A stretch of DNA of 64,000 nt from Distichodus sexfasciatus (taxonomy: Eukaryota > Chordata > Actinopteri > Characiformes > Distichodontidae): the NCBI GenBank assembly GCA_032718565.1, contig JAVGVS010000399.1, positions 62,001 to 126,000 on the forward strand, written 5' to 3'. This document shows, one piece after another, positions 1-11,888 of the stretch. The position numbers were made by a program, and so were the translations under genes. Within the stretch, counting starts at the first letter, position 1, and the number at the start of each line of letters is the position of its first letter. Under the pieces are notes generated by a model. The model saw nothing but the letters and a program-made list of their open reading frames with translations, did no database searches and had not been told where the DNA came from.

Positions 1-200
1 AACTCACGAACGAGCGCACGTATCAAGACAAGCACCCCACGCCGCAATAGGCAGCACGTTGTAGAGTTGGAATGAAGTTTCTAGAACAAAAACTGTAGGA
101 GGAGTATAACTCATTTTTGACTCATTTCTGGGAGAGAACTACATTTTTGCGCAAGATGGCGTTCCACACGGGAGTCGCGTCACACTAACGCGGTGGACAC
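1..200 (+). repeat. Family E repeat, left part (copy E1, interrupted)
   Basis: From about position 100 the text 'ctcatttctgggagagaac' and 'tttttgcgcaagatggcgtt' recurs at 48.2 kb and 59.5 kb, and inverted at 29.9 kb and 52.3 kb, so this is a dispersed repeat. It is split here by the hAT-type element starting at 201 and resumes at 1446. Its ends resemble non-autonomous hAT elements of fish ('agggctgcaactaacga' in the best copy at 51.8-52.6 kb). No coding potential is seen. The first ~100 bases are not assigned. Confidence 0.65.
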
Positions 201-1437
201 TAGAGGCGTGAACCTTCACTGCTCTCACGATTCGATTCGATTACGATTATCACGTCAGTGATTCGATATCTCGATGCGTCCCATCAATTTTTCTACATTA
301 CTTCACGTTATGTTTTAAAATACAAATACAAGCAGTGAGATGTAAGCTCCCATTTTTATTAAACTGAAAATGTAAACAAAAATTGTGACCATTACTAGAG
401 GTGTGAATGTTCATGGATCTCAGGATTCGATTCGATTGCGATTATGACGATATCTCGATGCATCGCGATGCATGCCATCAATTTTTCTACATTACTTCAC
501 ATTGGCCATGGATCACAGATTAATTTTAATTTTTGAATTTTTATGCCACAGCCAGAAAATCACCAAGCAACGTCAATTATCAAGGGGTTTTCAACTGGTT
601 CTGTCCCAGGGACCACCACTCAGACTAAGTGTTGGAGGGAGTATTTTTTGTATTACTTTTTAGATATTTGCATTAAATTCATTATTCATAAAGATCAAAG
701 TCAAAGTAAACTTTGTCATCTCTGCTATATACTGTACAGAGATACAGAGAGACGAGACGACGTGGCTCCAGTTTACACAGTGCAACAAGAAACAGGGAAC
801 GAAGAACAAATATAGAAAAAAAACTATATAAATAGAATACAAAATATACATTTTAAACTAGAAATGGAGTATTAAATATAAACTTTAAACTTGTACTAGA
901 AATAGAAGTGGAAAGAGAGAATTTAGATGCAGTATTAACCTACAAAAGTGGAAATTGACTTTTACACTGTATGTGCAAGAGGCTAGAAACAGTTTCAATA
1001 TGAAAAATTCTATATCCTGTCTATTAATAAAACAGTATCTCTTAAAACCCGTCTGACTAACATTGAAGTTTGTGCAGATATTATAACGGCAGTGGAGAAC
1101 GAGAGTCTGTGCCATACTTTTCAATAATTTGTGCAGATGCAGTTAGTTAAAAGGTAACCAGTGACATATATATATTCAATGTACAGAATATGCCCAAATC
1201 AGTTGGAAATGTTTTGAAAAATAAAAAAGGAATAATTTTTATAAAGTGAGTTCAGTAGTAAGGGGGGGACCGCGTGTCACAGACCACCTGCAGTGCCGCC
1301 GTAGACCGCTAGGGGGGAGCGGATCGCCGGTTGAAAACCTCCGTTAAAATCGATTACGATTTGCCATTGAATCGATGCAGAATCGTCCACATCTGCATCG
1401 CGATGCACCGATTATGCAATTAATTTCAACACCCCTA
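201..1437 (+). mobile_element. Non-autonomous hAT-type DNA transposon (family D)
   Basis: The left end TAGAGGCGTGAA (201-212) is inverted at the right end TTCAACACCCCTA (1425-1437). Both ends are flanked by the identical 8-mer GTGGACAC (193-200 and 1438-1445). An 8-bp duplication with TAGGGGTG-like termini is the signature of the hAT superfamily. The sequence is rich in 'gattcgattcgatt' and 'atctcgatgcatcgcgatgc' motifs, and no transposase frame is present, so it would need a transposase supplied in trans. A second left-end-like sequence begins at 396, suggesting a nested or duplicated end. The element sits inside a family E repeat. Confidence 0.85.
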
Positions 1438-1445
1438 GTGGACAC

Positions 1446-1928
1446 GCGTCGGAATAATCAGTGAAAATGTCAAGTAAATGGTTGTATTGTGAGCAGAACG
1501 CTGGTTGTTTTTGTTATTTATCAGCTAAAAATGAGTTTTGTCTGTAATAAACAGGAGGATTTGACTGAACTTGGAACGCTTTAGTGAGTGACTTCCCTGA
1601 GAGAGTTGTAAGCGCTAACAGACAGCGCATGTGTTTACATCGCGAAACATGTCGTTCATACGTTTCAACGCGATCACTTCAGTTTTTGTGACGGAAAGAC
1701 ACGGCACTGGTTCTCGTCTCCTTCTTATTCTTCTTTTATGGCGGTCGGCGTCCAGCTTAATGCTGCTTTACTGCCACTGCGGCTTTGGTTAGCTTACTGT
1801 CCCCACATTAGCGGGTAGCCACTGTACGCATGTGTATAATAACGTAGACCCAACTAATCGATTATTAAATTAGTTGCCAACTACCTTAATAATCAATTTT
1901 AACCGATTTAATCGATTAAAATTTGAAT
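1446..1928 (+). repeat. Family E repeat, right part (copy E1)
   Basis: This continues the repeat broken by the hAT-type insertion. 'gcagaacgctggttgttttt', 'ggcggtcggcgtccagctta' and 'taatcgattattaaattag' are matched in inverse by 51840-52300. No gene is visible. Confidence 0.75.
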
Positions 1929-1933
1929 CCCCA

Positions 1934-2112
1934 CCAGTAAAGGTGTAACTGAGGTACTCATGAGCAAGGTACCGTCCCCAAGCACTGCTCCCCGTGTCTG
2001 CTGCCCACTGCTTCTTCACAGATGGGTCAAACGCGGAGATCACATTTCGTTTTCGTGCACTGTGTGCTGTGCTGTGGTGCGTTCACAATGACAAATAATC
2101 AGTCACTTTCAT
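1934..2112 (+). repeat. tRNA-derived SINE, family B, 5' truncated
   Basis: It contains the family B body ('ctgaggtactcatgagcaag', 'ccccaagcactgctcccc', 'ctgcccactgcttcttcaca') and tail ('gttcacaatgacaaataatc'). The tRNA-like head with the A and B boxes is missing, because the family E repeat abuts it. Confidence 0.8.
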
Positions 2113-3372
2113 ATCTTAAGGGCAGAGTCATGTGACAGCCCGAGTGTACCGAGACAGTACATGAACAGCCCTAATTGGCAGTTTGGTCATGAAACGTAAA
2201 GCGCCGTTGTGACCAGTAAAATAAAAGCTGCAGGAGACTCTTAAACGTCGAGTCAAAGCTCCCGTCAGCTTTTTTTGGTTTGACGCTTTTGGGCGGAGCG
2301 TCCCTTTCACATTCTTCCCAGTAGGGAAGCGCCGGCTGCCGTTAGACGTGGAAAAAAAACAAAGGGCCGTGCGAAAGCCGACTTGACCAAAGGCGTCGAG
2401 TTAGCGCCCTCACACTCCATGCGCGGAAAATCGATGTCACATGGCCTCTCGTAACTCTCAGTCAGAACACGTGCTGTTGTAACTGTGCTCGCAATTCCCA
2501 GAACTGAGAGCGAGAGACAGACAGACAGAGAGACAGGCAGACAGAAATTTACAATGACATTGCTATCACAGCTGTTGGAACGACAGTATGGAATTGAAAT
2601 GTACATCAGTCATTACATTCAGAAATGAAAATTCAACACCGTGAGAAAATGAGTTTGCATTTGGCAACGAAATGTGACCTCTGCATAGGACCCTTCCGTG
2701 AGGGAGCAGTGGGCAGCGTTGGAATCTTGGATAAATGAACACGCTCTGAACCCCCGATGCGTTTTTGTTGCGTTTTGTAGTTGCGCTTGATTGACTTCGA
2801 TGAGGCGTTACATCGCGTTCATTTGACACTGTCGAACCCCACGCTGCAGCCAAATTTGTAGTTTGGTGTGTTTATCCGTGGGGGCAGTAATCAGACTGTC
2901 CAAAGTGATTACCTGCGGGAGTTTTATGCATGAATTTTTCTTTCCTGATGTGACCGAATTTAAAAGGGAAAACATTGAACAAACATGGCTTGTGTTTCTG
3001 TGCACATTTATTTGTGCAGGTTAAACATCTATTTGGGTTAGTCATTACCTGTTGCTGGCCCAGGTACATTTTTTGGTTAGAAAATCTGGAACAAACTGAG
3101 GTTGTAATTTAATAACCCTGATTTACAGTAAATTTGTCACGGACATTTCGTTCCAGCTCTTCAGCCGTATAAAATAAGCCTTTTAAAACATTTATTCAGC
3201 CCTGATTTTTGACTGGTACTGTGTTAGAATGTGTTTGTGTTGTTTAACAAACCACAAATGAAAACCTTTTTATGCTTTTTGATGCAAAAACACACGAGTA
3301 CGGGTTTAAAACAGACGTTGTGCTTTAGACGCACGATAATATCGAAAAGGCTTTTTCCGTTTTCGTTATGAA
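2113..3372. other. Non-genic spacer
   Basis: No gene is recognisable. The only repeat I can place is a short reverse-strand family B SINE piece at about 2665-2718 ('aaatgtgacctctgcatagg', 'gagggagcagtgggcag'). Short open frames here have no family resemblance. Confidence 0.5.
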
Positions 3373-3885
3373 TAGGGATGTACAGCGCGGGAAGTTTTGG
3401 CCGATGCCGATATCCGACATCCGATATTTTCATGCTTATATCCGCCGACACCGACGCTGATAAATGAGGAAGGCAGAGTCGAGCGCGTAAAGACAAGAGA
3501 TTTTGCCCTTCAAAGTTATGCTGCACGCTCAAAATTTTGCCACAAAAATAACACCATAGTTCTGACATTTCTAACACAGCGCCAAGTCAAGCGAGCGTAA
3601 AAGCCGAGTGGAGCGAGGGCAGAGCATTTCCAGCGTAGTGCACAACATTTTAAGAAAAAGTCACTTCCCGCCCAATGTGGTGTACTAAGTGTGACACTCC
3701 ATGTGCACTACCTAGTGCGTAGAGAGCCGTTAAGCTACAACCCCGGCTACTTCCTGATATGCATACTACCACATAGCAAAGTATGATAAGAGCGCCTTAC
3801 CTACCATACTATTAAGTGCGGCAGTATGCGGTTCGGGACACAGCTCACGTTTGAGCTCACATTCGCTAACTGGGGCAACTGCGCA
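3373..3885 (+). mobile_element. Family F hAT-like element, right end not seen
   Basis: It starts TAGGGATG and has 'gccgatgccgatatccga'. The body ('gagcgcgtaaagacaag', 'cacgctcaaaattttgccac', 'cctagtgcgtagagagccgt') closely matches 11201-11888 and, in inverse, the segment at the right edge of the window. No right terminal repeat or target duplication was identified. Confidence 0.7.
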
Positions 3886-4400
3886 ATTTAGTTAGCTAAA
3901 ATTTTGCGAGAGGCCATAAATTAATTTGAGCCAAAGCATTTATTCTGTCTGCTAAGGTTAACGGTGTGCGTGGGAACGTAAGAACATGTCAAATTTGACT
4001 GAAAGCTGTCGGGCGATCTCTTATGTTCGGACAGAACGGCCGGGACGAGTTTTCTTTTGTTCGCCAGCAGAGTTGACTTTCTCATTTGGCAGAAGGCTCC
4101 CCTTGGGGCGGCAGATAAATCGTCCAATCGCAACGACTCCTATCCCTCCCGCCTCTACACTATCAGCGCCGGGGCTGCAAGGTCAGAAGGAGAAGTGCGT
4201 AAGGTTGGGGCGGGTTGCGAGCAGAGCAGATGAGCTGAGCTGTCAGGCAACTGTGGTTTTCAATCTCAGGCGCTCCCCCGGTCTCTAGAGAAACCGCGAA
4301 CGATCCGTACACAGGGCCGTCTCTTTTGTTTTTTTTACTGCACTAGTGATGAGAATGTTGATGGGCTCATGTAATATAATTATTTTGACCAAATCTAACC
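3886..4400. other. Non-genic spacer
   Basis: Nothing is recognised; it is moderately GC-rich around 4120-4290. No splice-site-bounded coding segment is visible. Confidence 0.4.
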
Positions 4401-4530
4401 GGGGGGCCACGGTGGTCCGGTGGTTAGTGCCGTCGCCTCACAGCAAAAAGGTCCTGGGTTCGATCCCTGGAGGAGTTTGCGCTTGGATGCTCTTCTTGTG
4501 CTCCCCTGGGTTTTTTCGGGGTACTCGCCT
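4401..4530 (+). repeat. SINE-like repeat, family A, 5' part
   Basis: It begins with 'gccacggtggtccggtggtt' and 'gtcgcctcacagc', then 'ggtcctgggttcgatccctg', a tRNA-like B box. The 3' half of the family ('ggtttcctcccacagtc') is absent. At about 4530 the sequence switches into a family C SINE, giving a chimera. Confidence 0.8.
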
Positions 4531-4640
4531 CTGGGCCAAGAGGTTGTGGGTTCGAGTCCTACCTCTGCCCCTTCCATCGTTGGGTCCCTGTGCAAGATTC
4601 GTAACCCCAAGTTGCTCCAGGGAGACGGTCCCTGAAATGA
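4531..4640 (+). repeat. tRNA-derived SINE, family C fragment fused to family A
   Basis: 'gccaagaggttgtgggttcg', 'agtcctacctctgcccc' and 'aaccccaagttgctccaggg' match the full-length family C copy at 48.5 kb. The fusion point falls within 'gggtactcgcctctggg', a stretch shared by both families, so either insertion or template switching could explain it. Confidence 0.75.
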
Positions 4641-4681
4641 GAAAAAAATGGGCGTCAAATAGCGTTTTCCAAATGGCATAA

Positions 4682-5329
4682 ATGTGACCCTCCACGGCAA
4701 AACCAGTCGCTTGTCGCAGATTTTCAAAATTGACTTATGTTTTCATGAAAGGTCATAAATCAAGCTTCAAAACGATACCTATATGGAATGAATCGGACGA
4801 CATATGACTGAGATATCAACATTCAAAGGAGTCGGGTTTCTCCTGTCACACCAAGTGAGAAACGGAGAAATCTGCCTTTGAAGTTGACTATCGCCGTAGC
4901 ACTCACAGACGCTTGGTGCGGTCGCGGCTACGTTTGCATTTACGGTAGCCTACGCTGCATTCACAGCCACACGGATAGCCTACCTGCGTTAGGTTAACTG
5001 AACTCGGGAGACGAAGATGGATTCCGGAGAAATATCTTCACGCTAGTCAACCAGTGGATTTACCGTAAATATTGAAGTAGAGCGGTCAAAACACAAACTT
5101 TTAACATTCTGCTGGAATTGAATTCCTCACCTCAAGAAAGTCACGTTTTTAGGATGGAAAGGGTAAGTTTTTCAGCCAAATTTATTCACAACAGTACAGT
5201 ATAGACCTTCCACTGTTTCAAAAGACTAAAAACAAAAAATCCCAAATTTTACCCCACGCAACATAAACGCTCGTTTTTCTCGGAAACCTCCTTTGCGACA
5301 AGCGACTGGTTTTGCAGTGCAGAGTCACA
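4682..5329 (+). mobile_element. TIR element family H, copy 1
   Basis: The left end ATGTGACCCTCCACGGCAAA with 'accagtcgcttgtcgca' is answered by 'tgcgacaagcgactggtttt' and a decayed 'agagtcaca' at the right. The body holds 'ctgagatatcaacattcaaa' and 'ggattccggagaaatat', shared with copies at 43.4 and 61.5 kb. It is about 650 bp with no transposase. The superfamily is not assigned because no clear target duplication is visible. Confidence 0.8.
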
Positions 5330-5443
5330 AATGTAAAGACCTACAGCACTTTCAAAGTAGTAGCACGACTGATAAGCTACTGGAAAAGTCGTTAGGTTAA
5401 TAGTATCGCTAAGGGTAATTCGCACTTCCGCAAAACTATTTTT

Positions 5444-5637
5444 GGGGCAGTTGGTAGCATAACGGCTAGGGAGTTCGACCCATGATTGAAAGGTTGCCAC
5501 TGAGGTACTCATGAGGTAACGGTAACGTCCATCCCTGCACCGCACATCACTTGCCCACTGCTCCTTCACGAATGAGTCAAAAGCAGAGGTCACATGTTGT
5601 TGTGGTGTGTTCACAATGACAAATATTCACTCACTTA
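5444..5637 (+). repeat. tRNA-derived SINE, family B
   Basis: The head 'ggggcagttggtagcataac' is followed by a decayed B box, then 'gccactgaggtactcatgag' and the tail 'gtgtgttcacaatgacaaat'. It is a diverged, near full-length copy. Confidence 0.85.
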
Positions 5638-6316
5638 TTAAAGGCTAAGTACGTTGCACGTGGCCACATTACACACCGTGAGACTCTTAGTTCTAGTCTC
5701 TCCGTATGACTTATTGGTCTGTCGGTTTGACCGTCCACTTGGTAATATCTTACTGTAAACAACATTATCACTGCGAAGGCTGGTTGTACAAGATAGTAAC
5801 AGCCAATTAATCGACGCTGGCTGCAGCATCAACATCATTTGCTTGACTTCAGTAGTTACGGGTCTAAGCACAAAGTGCTATGCAACCCTCTTGTAATTGT
5901 GCTGCTTTTTCTTTATTATAATTATACATTTTAAAATATTTATTCTAGATTTTTTCTCAACAAAACGGATTGTGCAGCTTGAACCATAAGTCACAGAACG
6001 CAAAAAAAATTGTAGGATTAGTAGGCACGGCATGCATCTCGGCACGCGCCAAAATCGCAGCGATCCTCCTTTAAATGACGCTACAGCGAAGGCAAGCACA
6101 TTTTTTGCTAACTGTTGACCGTGTGGCCTAGAGTGAATATTCCTGCTTTTGCTAATTCTTTAGCTTAAGACAAAAAACTTTCTAAATTGGGGCTACGGAC
6201 TTTGAGACATTTTGAGATTTTGAGCTAATTTGCATAACATGCAAAACAAACTTTTGTGAACTCCTCATAGGCTAATTAGCTGATTAAGTTAAGTGAGCTG
6301 TTAATCTGCAGACTTA
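5638..6316. other. Non-genic spacer
   Basis: No repeats or genes were recognised before the MITE that follows. Confidence 0.4.
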
Positions 6317-6751
6317 GGCCATGTCCACACGTACACGGGTATTTCTGAAAACGGAGCTTTTTCCATGCGTTTTGGCCTTTCGTCCACACGTAAACGGCGT
6401 TCCGGGTCAGTGAAAACGGAGGTTTTTGAAAACTCCGGCTAAAGTGGCGATTTTTGAAAACTCTTGTTTCGACGTTTAGGTGTGGACAAGAAAAACGAAG
6501 ATTTTGAAAAACGGACCGTTTCGCATCACACTGTGCGCCACTCATATGACGTCACAGTATGCGCCGTGTCTACATTAGGTTTTCATCTACATTGCTGCCT
6601 TGCCATGCTTTTGACAGCGTTTTTTTTTTGCAATTGCGCGTGGACGGAGATATTTCTGAAAATGTGCTCGTGTGGACGCGATTTTAAAAAACTAAAAGAA
6701 AAACGGAAAATCTCCGTTTTCAGAAATACCCGTGTACTTGTGGACATAGCC
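6317..6751. mobile_element. Harbinger-type MITE (family I)
   Basis: A 435-bp element with imperfect terminal inverted repeats. The left end is GGCCATGTCCACACGTACAC with 'gggtatttctgaaaacggag'. The right end is 'ctccgttttcagaaataccc' followed by GTGTACTTGTGGACATAGCC. It is flanked by TTA on both sides (6314-6316 and 6752-6754), the 3-bp duplication typical of PIF/Harbinger elements. The interior repeats 'aaaacggag' motifs and codes for nothing. Confidence 0.8.
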
Positions 6752-6754
6752 TTA

Positions 6755-7089
6755 GCCTGATACTGAAACGAGAAGCTTTTTGGGGGTTTCACAAAGGGGC
6801 GGCTAAAATTGGTGAATTTATTGCAGCGGGGTGTGGCTTATTTTCCTTAAACAGCTATATCTTTGGGCTGCTTTGGCCCAGCTAACATCAGCGCTCCCCA
6901 TTAAACAATAGAGAGCTAAATGCTAAATGCCTACATATTAAGTTGGATTCTGCTGAAATTTGGTCATTTTTGTGACTTTTGCTTGAACCCCATGTGTTGC
7001 CACTTGCGGCTCTGTTTGTGTTGCTTGTGCGTTACCGTTAGTGACCTGGCTGGAAATATACTATATAACTGTTGTCAACAATGTAGTTG

Positions 7090-7120
<31 letters not shown>

Positions 7121-7916
7121 CAGTCCCTGGATTGGGTGCCTTGTTCCAGATAATATCCCCAAATTGGCCACTGGGACAAAATAGAAATTAATTGTCCAAT
7201 TTATTTTCCATTTTGAATTGAATCGAGCCGTCGTTGTAGGCGCATGACTCACATTTCAATCTCCTACGCGCAGTCTCTCATCGACAGGCTCGTGGCAGAG
7301 CTTTGAAGCTGTCGTGACATCACGTTTGAGACACAAAATGTAATGGGAGAAAAAGAAAAAAAGGGAGACGTTAATGCCCAAATTTTTTGAAAACTAATGT
7401 GCGTCAAATTCTTAAAATGTTGCCAATTTTTGATTTCAGTTAAACTAAAGCAGTAAAAAAAAATGTCAACTGCTTTAATTTAATCTTTTATTTCTTTTAC
7501 ACTTAAATTAAAGCAATAAAAATAGTTTACTACCACTTTAATTGAAGTGTAACATTACTCTTAACAGTTTGACATATTTTGCCAATTTTCAGACAAAAAC
7601 AAAAGCCCAACTTGTGCTAATCCATCATGCTAAGCTAAAACCCAGGAGTACAAAAAGCTTAACCAGGATTTGCTGTTTCATTGAAGTTAAAAAACACGAC
7701 TTTAACAGTTTGCCAGCATTTCCTACTGACTGTCCACTTCCCTTTTAGCCCTAATTCGGCGTTATTGGCGATAGCGTCTTTGTGTTGCATTTCCCCGGCT
7801 TATCGCCACAGCAGGGGGAAGCTGGTAGCGCAATTCCGATCCTGGACGTGGTTATCTACCTGAGATAAGGTGTGAATGTTCTGAAATCAAGTAGGATGGA
7901 AAACCTCCATTTGCCC
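6755..7916. other. Non-genic spacer with a (TG)n microsatellite
   Basis: A (TG)n run lies at 7091-7117. A/T-rich segments at 7440-7530 include short inverted matches. No gene was recognised. Confidence 0.5.
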
Positions 7917-8120
7917 ACCCGTGCGGTAGCCTAACTGTTAGGGTGTTCGCCCCCTGAATGGGAAGGTCGCCGGTTCGAATCCTGGACCGGTAAAAGGTAC
8001 CGTCGCCAGGCTCTGCTGCTCGGGCGCTGCCCACTGCTCCTTCACGGACCGGGGTAAAATGCAGAGGTCATGTTTCGTTGTGGTGCACTGTGTGCTGTGC
8101 TGTGGTCACTCGCTCACTTT
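7917..8120 (+). repeat. tRNA-derived SINE, family B
   Basis: The tRNA-like head is visible: an A-box region 'gtagcctaactgttagggtg' and B box GGTTCGAATCC. The body 'ctgcccactgctccttcacg' follows, with a shortened tail 'gtcactcgctcacttt'. Confidence 0.85.
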
Positions 8121-9719
8121 AAATCCTGCAAAAGCGTACACGTTCTCGTGACTTCAGCTGAATCTGACCACGCCGAAGACTGAACTAAACAGCAGTGAAG
8201 AGATCAATCTGATTGTTGTGGCAACCTCGCTGCTAAGACAGCGCGCAGAAACAATGTAATATGTCAGCACCTGACAGTTAGTCACTAGCGTACTTCGCGT
8301 CGGCGGTTAGCAGCAAACGTCGGCAGTTAACAGAAGGTATGGCTACCACGTATATTGTAAAAACGTCAGGAAGACGTACGAGGCGTCTTTGTTTTGCCGG
8401 ACGGCAATATCGTTCACGGACGGAGTAAAAGAACCCGTTACGTGTCAAGTACTTTGTCACATGCAACCTATTCCAAATCTTACACAAGGCAAACACACAC
8501 ACTCACACACACACATACACACGCCGTCTCTAGTAAAGCTCTACGCCTTTCCTGGAAATCTCCAGAAGCAGACGTGGAGAATTTAGCTTTTGTTTTTGCC
8601 AGCGTTCTTATTAGAGGAGCTTTTCTGCAGCTTTTCTTTTGGGGGGTCAGGCGTGAAAGTACTTATTAACCTTGGCGGAATTAGAGCGGCAGTTAAAAAT
8701 CCCGTTTTGGTTGGAGAACGTCAGGCCGAGAAAAGCTGTGGTCTGTGTACAGTTAGGTGTTTATCCGGCGCGAGAGAGAGACGATGAGCGATAAGAGCGT
8801 GCTCTATGCGCGTCCTTGTGCATGGAGAAGTCGTCCATCATCGCGTTACGACTCCGAAGACCTTGAGCTGTCATCGAGCCAAAGAGGGGAATCTTTCCGG
8901 CCAAATTGCTCAGGTCAAGGGTCAAGTGCCACTAGAGCAGACGGTGGTAATGAAGAGATTCTTAGGTTTACTACCTTAGACCTTGTTGCGCGGGATTTCT
9001 TCACGCTAGAGTGTTGTGGAATTTCAATCCTCTTTTAGGAGCTTTTCAAGCGCTACGGAAGCAGTGTTCTGATGTTTTGTCCGAAATTGTTTTGTCCGAA
9101 ATGAGTACAGTTTGTTCAAAAGATGAAGAAGATTTCAGTATTTACCAAATTGAACTCTTACGAACTCTTACGCACCTTGCGTTTTTTAGAGATCGATTTT
9201 CTCTGAGTTAGAAAGACTGGTCCAAGGGTATGCAGTCCCTTTTTATTTCTGTTTGTTGCTCAAAAAGAAGCTCATCATTTTTGTATACATCATCATTTTG
9301 CCAATTTTACTTGCTAGAGCAAAATAAGAGGAAGACTAAACTCTCTGCTTTTGGACCGTAGATTCATAGATTCATAGAAAAAGGTCAATAAATACCAGAT
9401 AATTGGATTTCCGAGGTTTTACTCCAAAATCATTCACAGTTGATTCTTGTGCGACATGACCAAAATCACATGACATGCTGTGCGACATGACCAAAATCAC
9501 ATATCTCAATAAAGATATATATCACAATATACATAGTACATTTTCTGTAAATTCAGTGGAACTTTCGCCAGTAAAATGTATATTTTTACACAATTTACAG
9601 TAAAACACCTGTTTTATTTGTCTAAAATTCACTTTTTTGCGGCGCTCGAATTTACAGGTGCCTTTTACACCTTTTTACACCGTTGAAAAGCTGCTTCTTG
9701 ATGTCTGTAAAAGGCGGCG
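8121..9719. other. Non-genic spacer
   Basis: A short (CA)-rich run lies at about 8492-8522. From 9540 to 9680 an AT-rich segment repeats 'tttacagtaaaacacctgtt'-like text. Open frames between 8590 and 9211 match no family I know and lack supporting splice context, so I do not call them. Confidence 0.4.
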
Positions 9720-10042
9720 CTTTTTATAGCGCCCTAGTAAGGTGCCTTTAAGACGAGAATCCGAGCGCGAGGGCGCGTAGTGTTTCGCGTGTACGTGTAG
9801 GCAGAGTTGAGCGCGCACAGACACAAGATTAGGCTTGCGAAAGTTCCACTACGCATTCAGAATTACAGTATTGTCTGTGCTTACATCCACGTGGTGCCTA
9901 CTGCAAAACGCTCATCCAAACCACGAACAAATATTGCTGTTAACGGTGTATTTTGCGACACCCACGAAATAAACGATGGAGGATAACATGAAACGATATT
10001 AATTTTGTCATCCGATATATTCCGGCATATCGCACAGCCCTA
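9720..10042 (+). repeat. Family F-like element remnant
   Basis: 'gcagagttgagcgcgcaca', 'aaagttccactacgcattca' and a right end 'atatcgcacagcccta' resemble family F (3.4, 11.2 and 33.6 kb). The left end is uncertain. Confidence 0.5.
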
Positions 10043-11200
10043 AAAAGAAACAAACGAATGGTTCCGTCCTTTGAAATGATTTGCCACAACGTCTGGAGTA
10101 CGTTTCGCATTTCTTTACTTATTTACATAATACTTGTCATTCAGCACGGGGTGATTTTGGCCCTTAAATTGCACGATAATGACCTCCATGTTATAACCAT
10201 GACATTTTATAAATGTCACGGTCAGAACATATAGGTGTCAATGCGTTATTATGAAACTTGTTCTCTCTCCCTCTCTCTCAACCCCTAACCCTCCCTACAC
10301 ACACACACACACACACACGTGCTTCCCCTAGGAAATTTCAAGCAAATAGGATGGGGTTTGTGGGATAAACATGCTTGTAAATAGACGAGTGTAGGGAGAT
10401 CAGTGGAAAAATGACAGGGAAATGAAAGAGCGAAACTGCATATTTGCACAGGTGTGTAGTTCCCAGCTCACACATTTTACAGCTTTCGTTTTTATAGGAA
10501 TTTCCACGGATTCGACCTTTCTGTCAAACTGCTTTCGCCTGTGTTGGATTCTCAGGTTTGAGAATTGAAGAGCCAGTGATGAGGCGGAGAGTTCTTGAAG
10601 TTTTAAAAGCTTTATTTACAGAAAAGAGTAACGATGTTCTTACAAGATGTTCATTAGACCGGCCAGTGTCCAAACTCTCTCTAAAACCCGCACCCAAGAA
10701 TGTACCTTTTCATGTACTCCTACGGGGCCTCAAGGACGCCCGTTGGAGACTTCAAGTCTAGCAAGAGGGTCTATTTTGTGTTGTTATTCTGTCTGGTTAA
10801 GATATTCGTTACTAGGGGAAAGGGGAAAGAACAAGGCTCCTCCTGGTGATATGTAGGTTAAGGGTGACAGGATATATAGATTTGGGGGGACAGGATATGA
10901 GGGCAAGGGACTGGTTAGGTTAGGAATGTACCAGGGACGACTGGGGAGTCGAGCAAAGATGAGAGGCTTCCTGAAAATAGGTTCTTAGAAAATACACACA
11001 TGTATGGTGACTACAAACTACTTATACTGTAAGGATATAATTCAATAAAATATAATTGAATATAATTCGAGTACAATCCAGTAAAATCCATCACCTGATA
11101 TTAAATAGACTGCAGCTGTCTTGACCGCGCATTACTGATGAAGTCTTTTTTGCTGCCGTTGTTTTGTCTACCGAGCTGACTTGCAGCGTAACGTCTAGAT
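10043..11200. other. Non-genic spacer with a (CA)n microsatellite
   Basis: A CT-rich run (10262-10280) is followed by (AC)n at 10297-10318. No gene was recognised. The frame at 10558-10761 has no known domain. Confidence 0.4.
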
Positions 11201-11888
11201 TAGGGATGCGCGATATGGCAATTATTGGCCGACGCCGATAACCAACGTTTTTCATGCTAACATCTGCCGATGCAGATACCGATATCGATCAATGAGCAAG
11301 ACATCGTTGAGCGCGTAAAGACAAGATAGTTTGCGCGCCAAAGTTCCACTGCACGCTCAAACTTTTTGCCACAAAAATAACGCAGAGGTTTCTAACGCAG
11401 CGTCAAGTCAAGCCAACGTGAAAGCAGAGTGGAGCAAGGGCGGAGCATTTCCAGCGTAGTACACAACATTTTAAGAAAAAGTCACTTCCCTTCCACTTCC
11501 GTGTGGTCAAATAGGGCAGGCGTGACACTCCACGTGCACTACCTAGTGCGTAGAGAGTCGTTAAACTACAGCTCCGGCTGTTTCTTGAGATGCATGATAA
11601 GAGCGCCTTACCTACCATTCTACTAAGTGCGGCACTACGCAGGTTGGGAGGTAAACAGTGAGGCAGTCGTGCTCAGAATTTTGGCACAAAATAACGCCAT
11701 ACGTTTTAAGACCGAAGGAGCGGGCCATATAAAATCTCACCTCTGACTTTGGACATGTCTGACGCAAGCGCTGCCTTTCCCACGTACAGTAAACGCGTCA
11801 TAAAATATTGGCTGAAAATATCGGCTCGATGCCGATAATTTTAAAAAAGCAATTATCGTCCGATTCCGATATCGTCGTGCATCCCTGA
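11201..11888 (+). mobile_element. Family F hAT-like element, full length
   Basis: The left end TAGGGATGCGCGATAT pairs with the right end ATATCGTCGTGCATCCCT. The flanks look like an imperfect 8-bp duplication (tctagatt before, tctaaatt after, one mismatch, boundary uncertain by 1-2 bases), consistent with hAT. The body of about 690 bp carries 'gagcgcgtaaagacaag' and 'cctagtgcgtagagagtcgt', has no transposase, and is the reference copy for this family. Confidence 0.75.

Noticed and set aside
4346..4727. Overlapping open frames of 71-111 codons on both strands.
   Set aside because: They lie entirely within the family A/C SINE chimera. Similar peptides would appear at every SINE copy.
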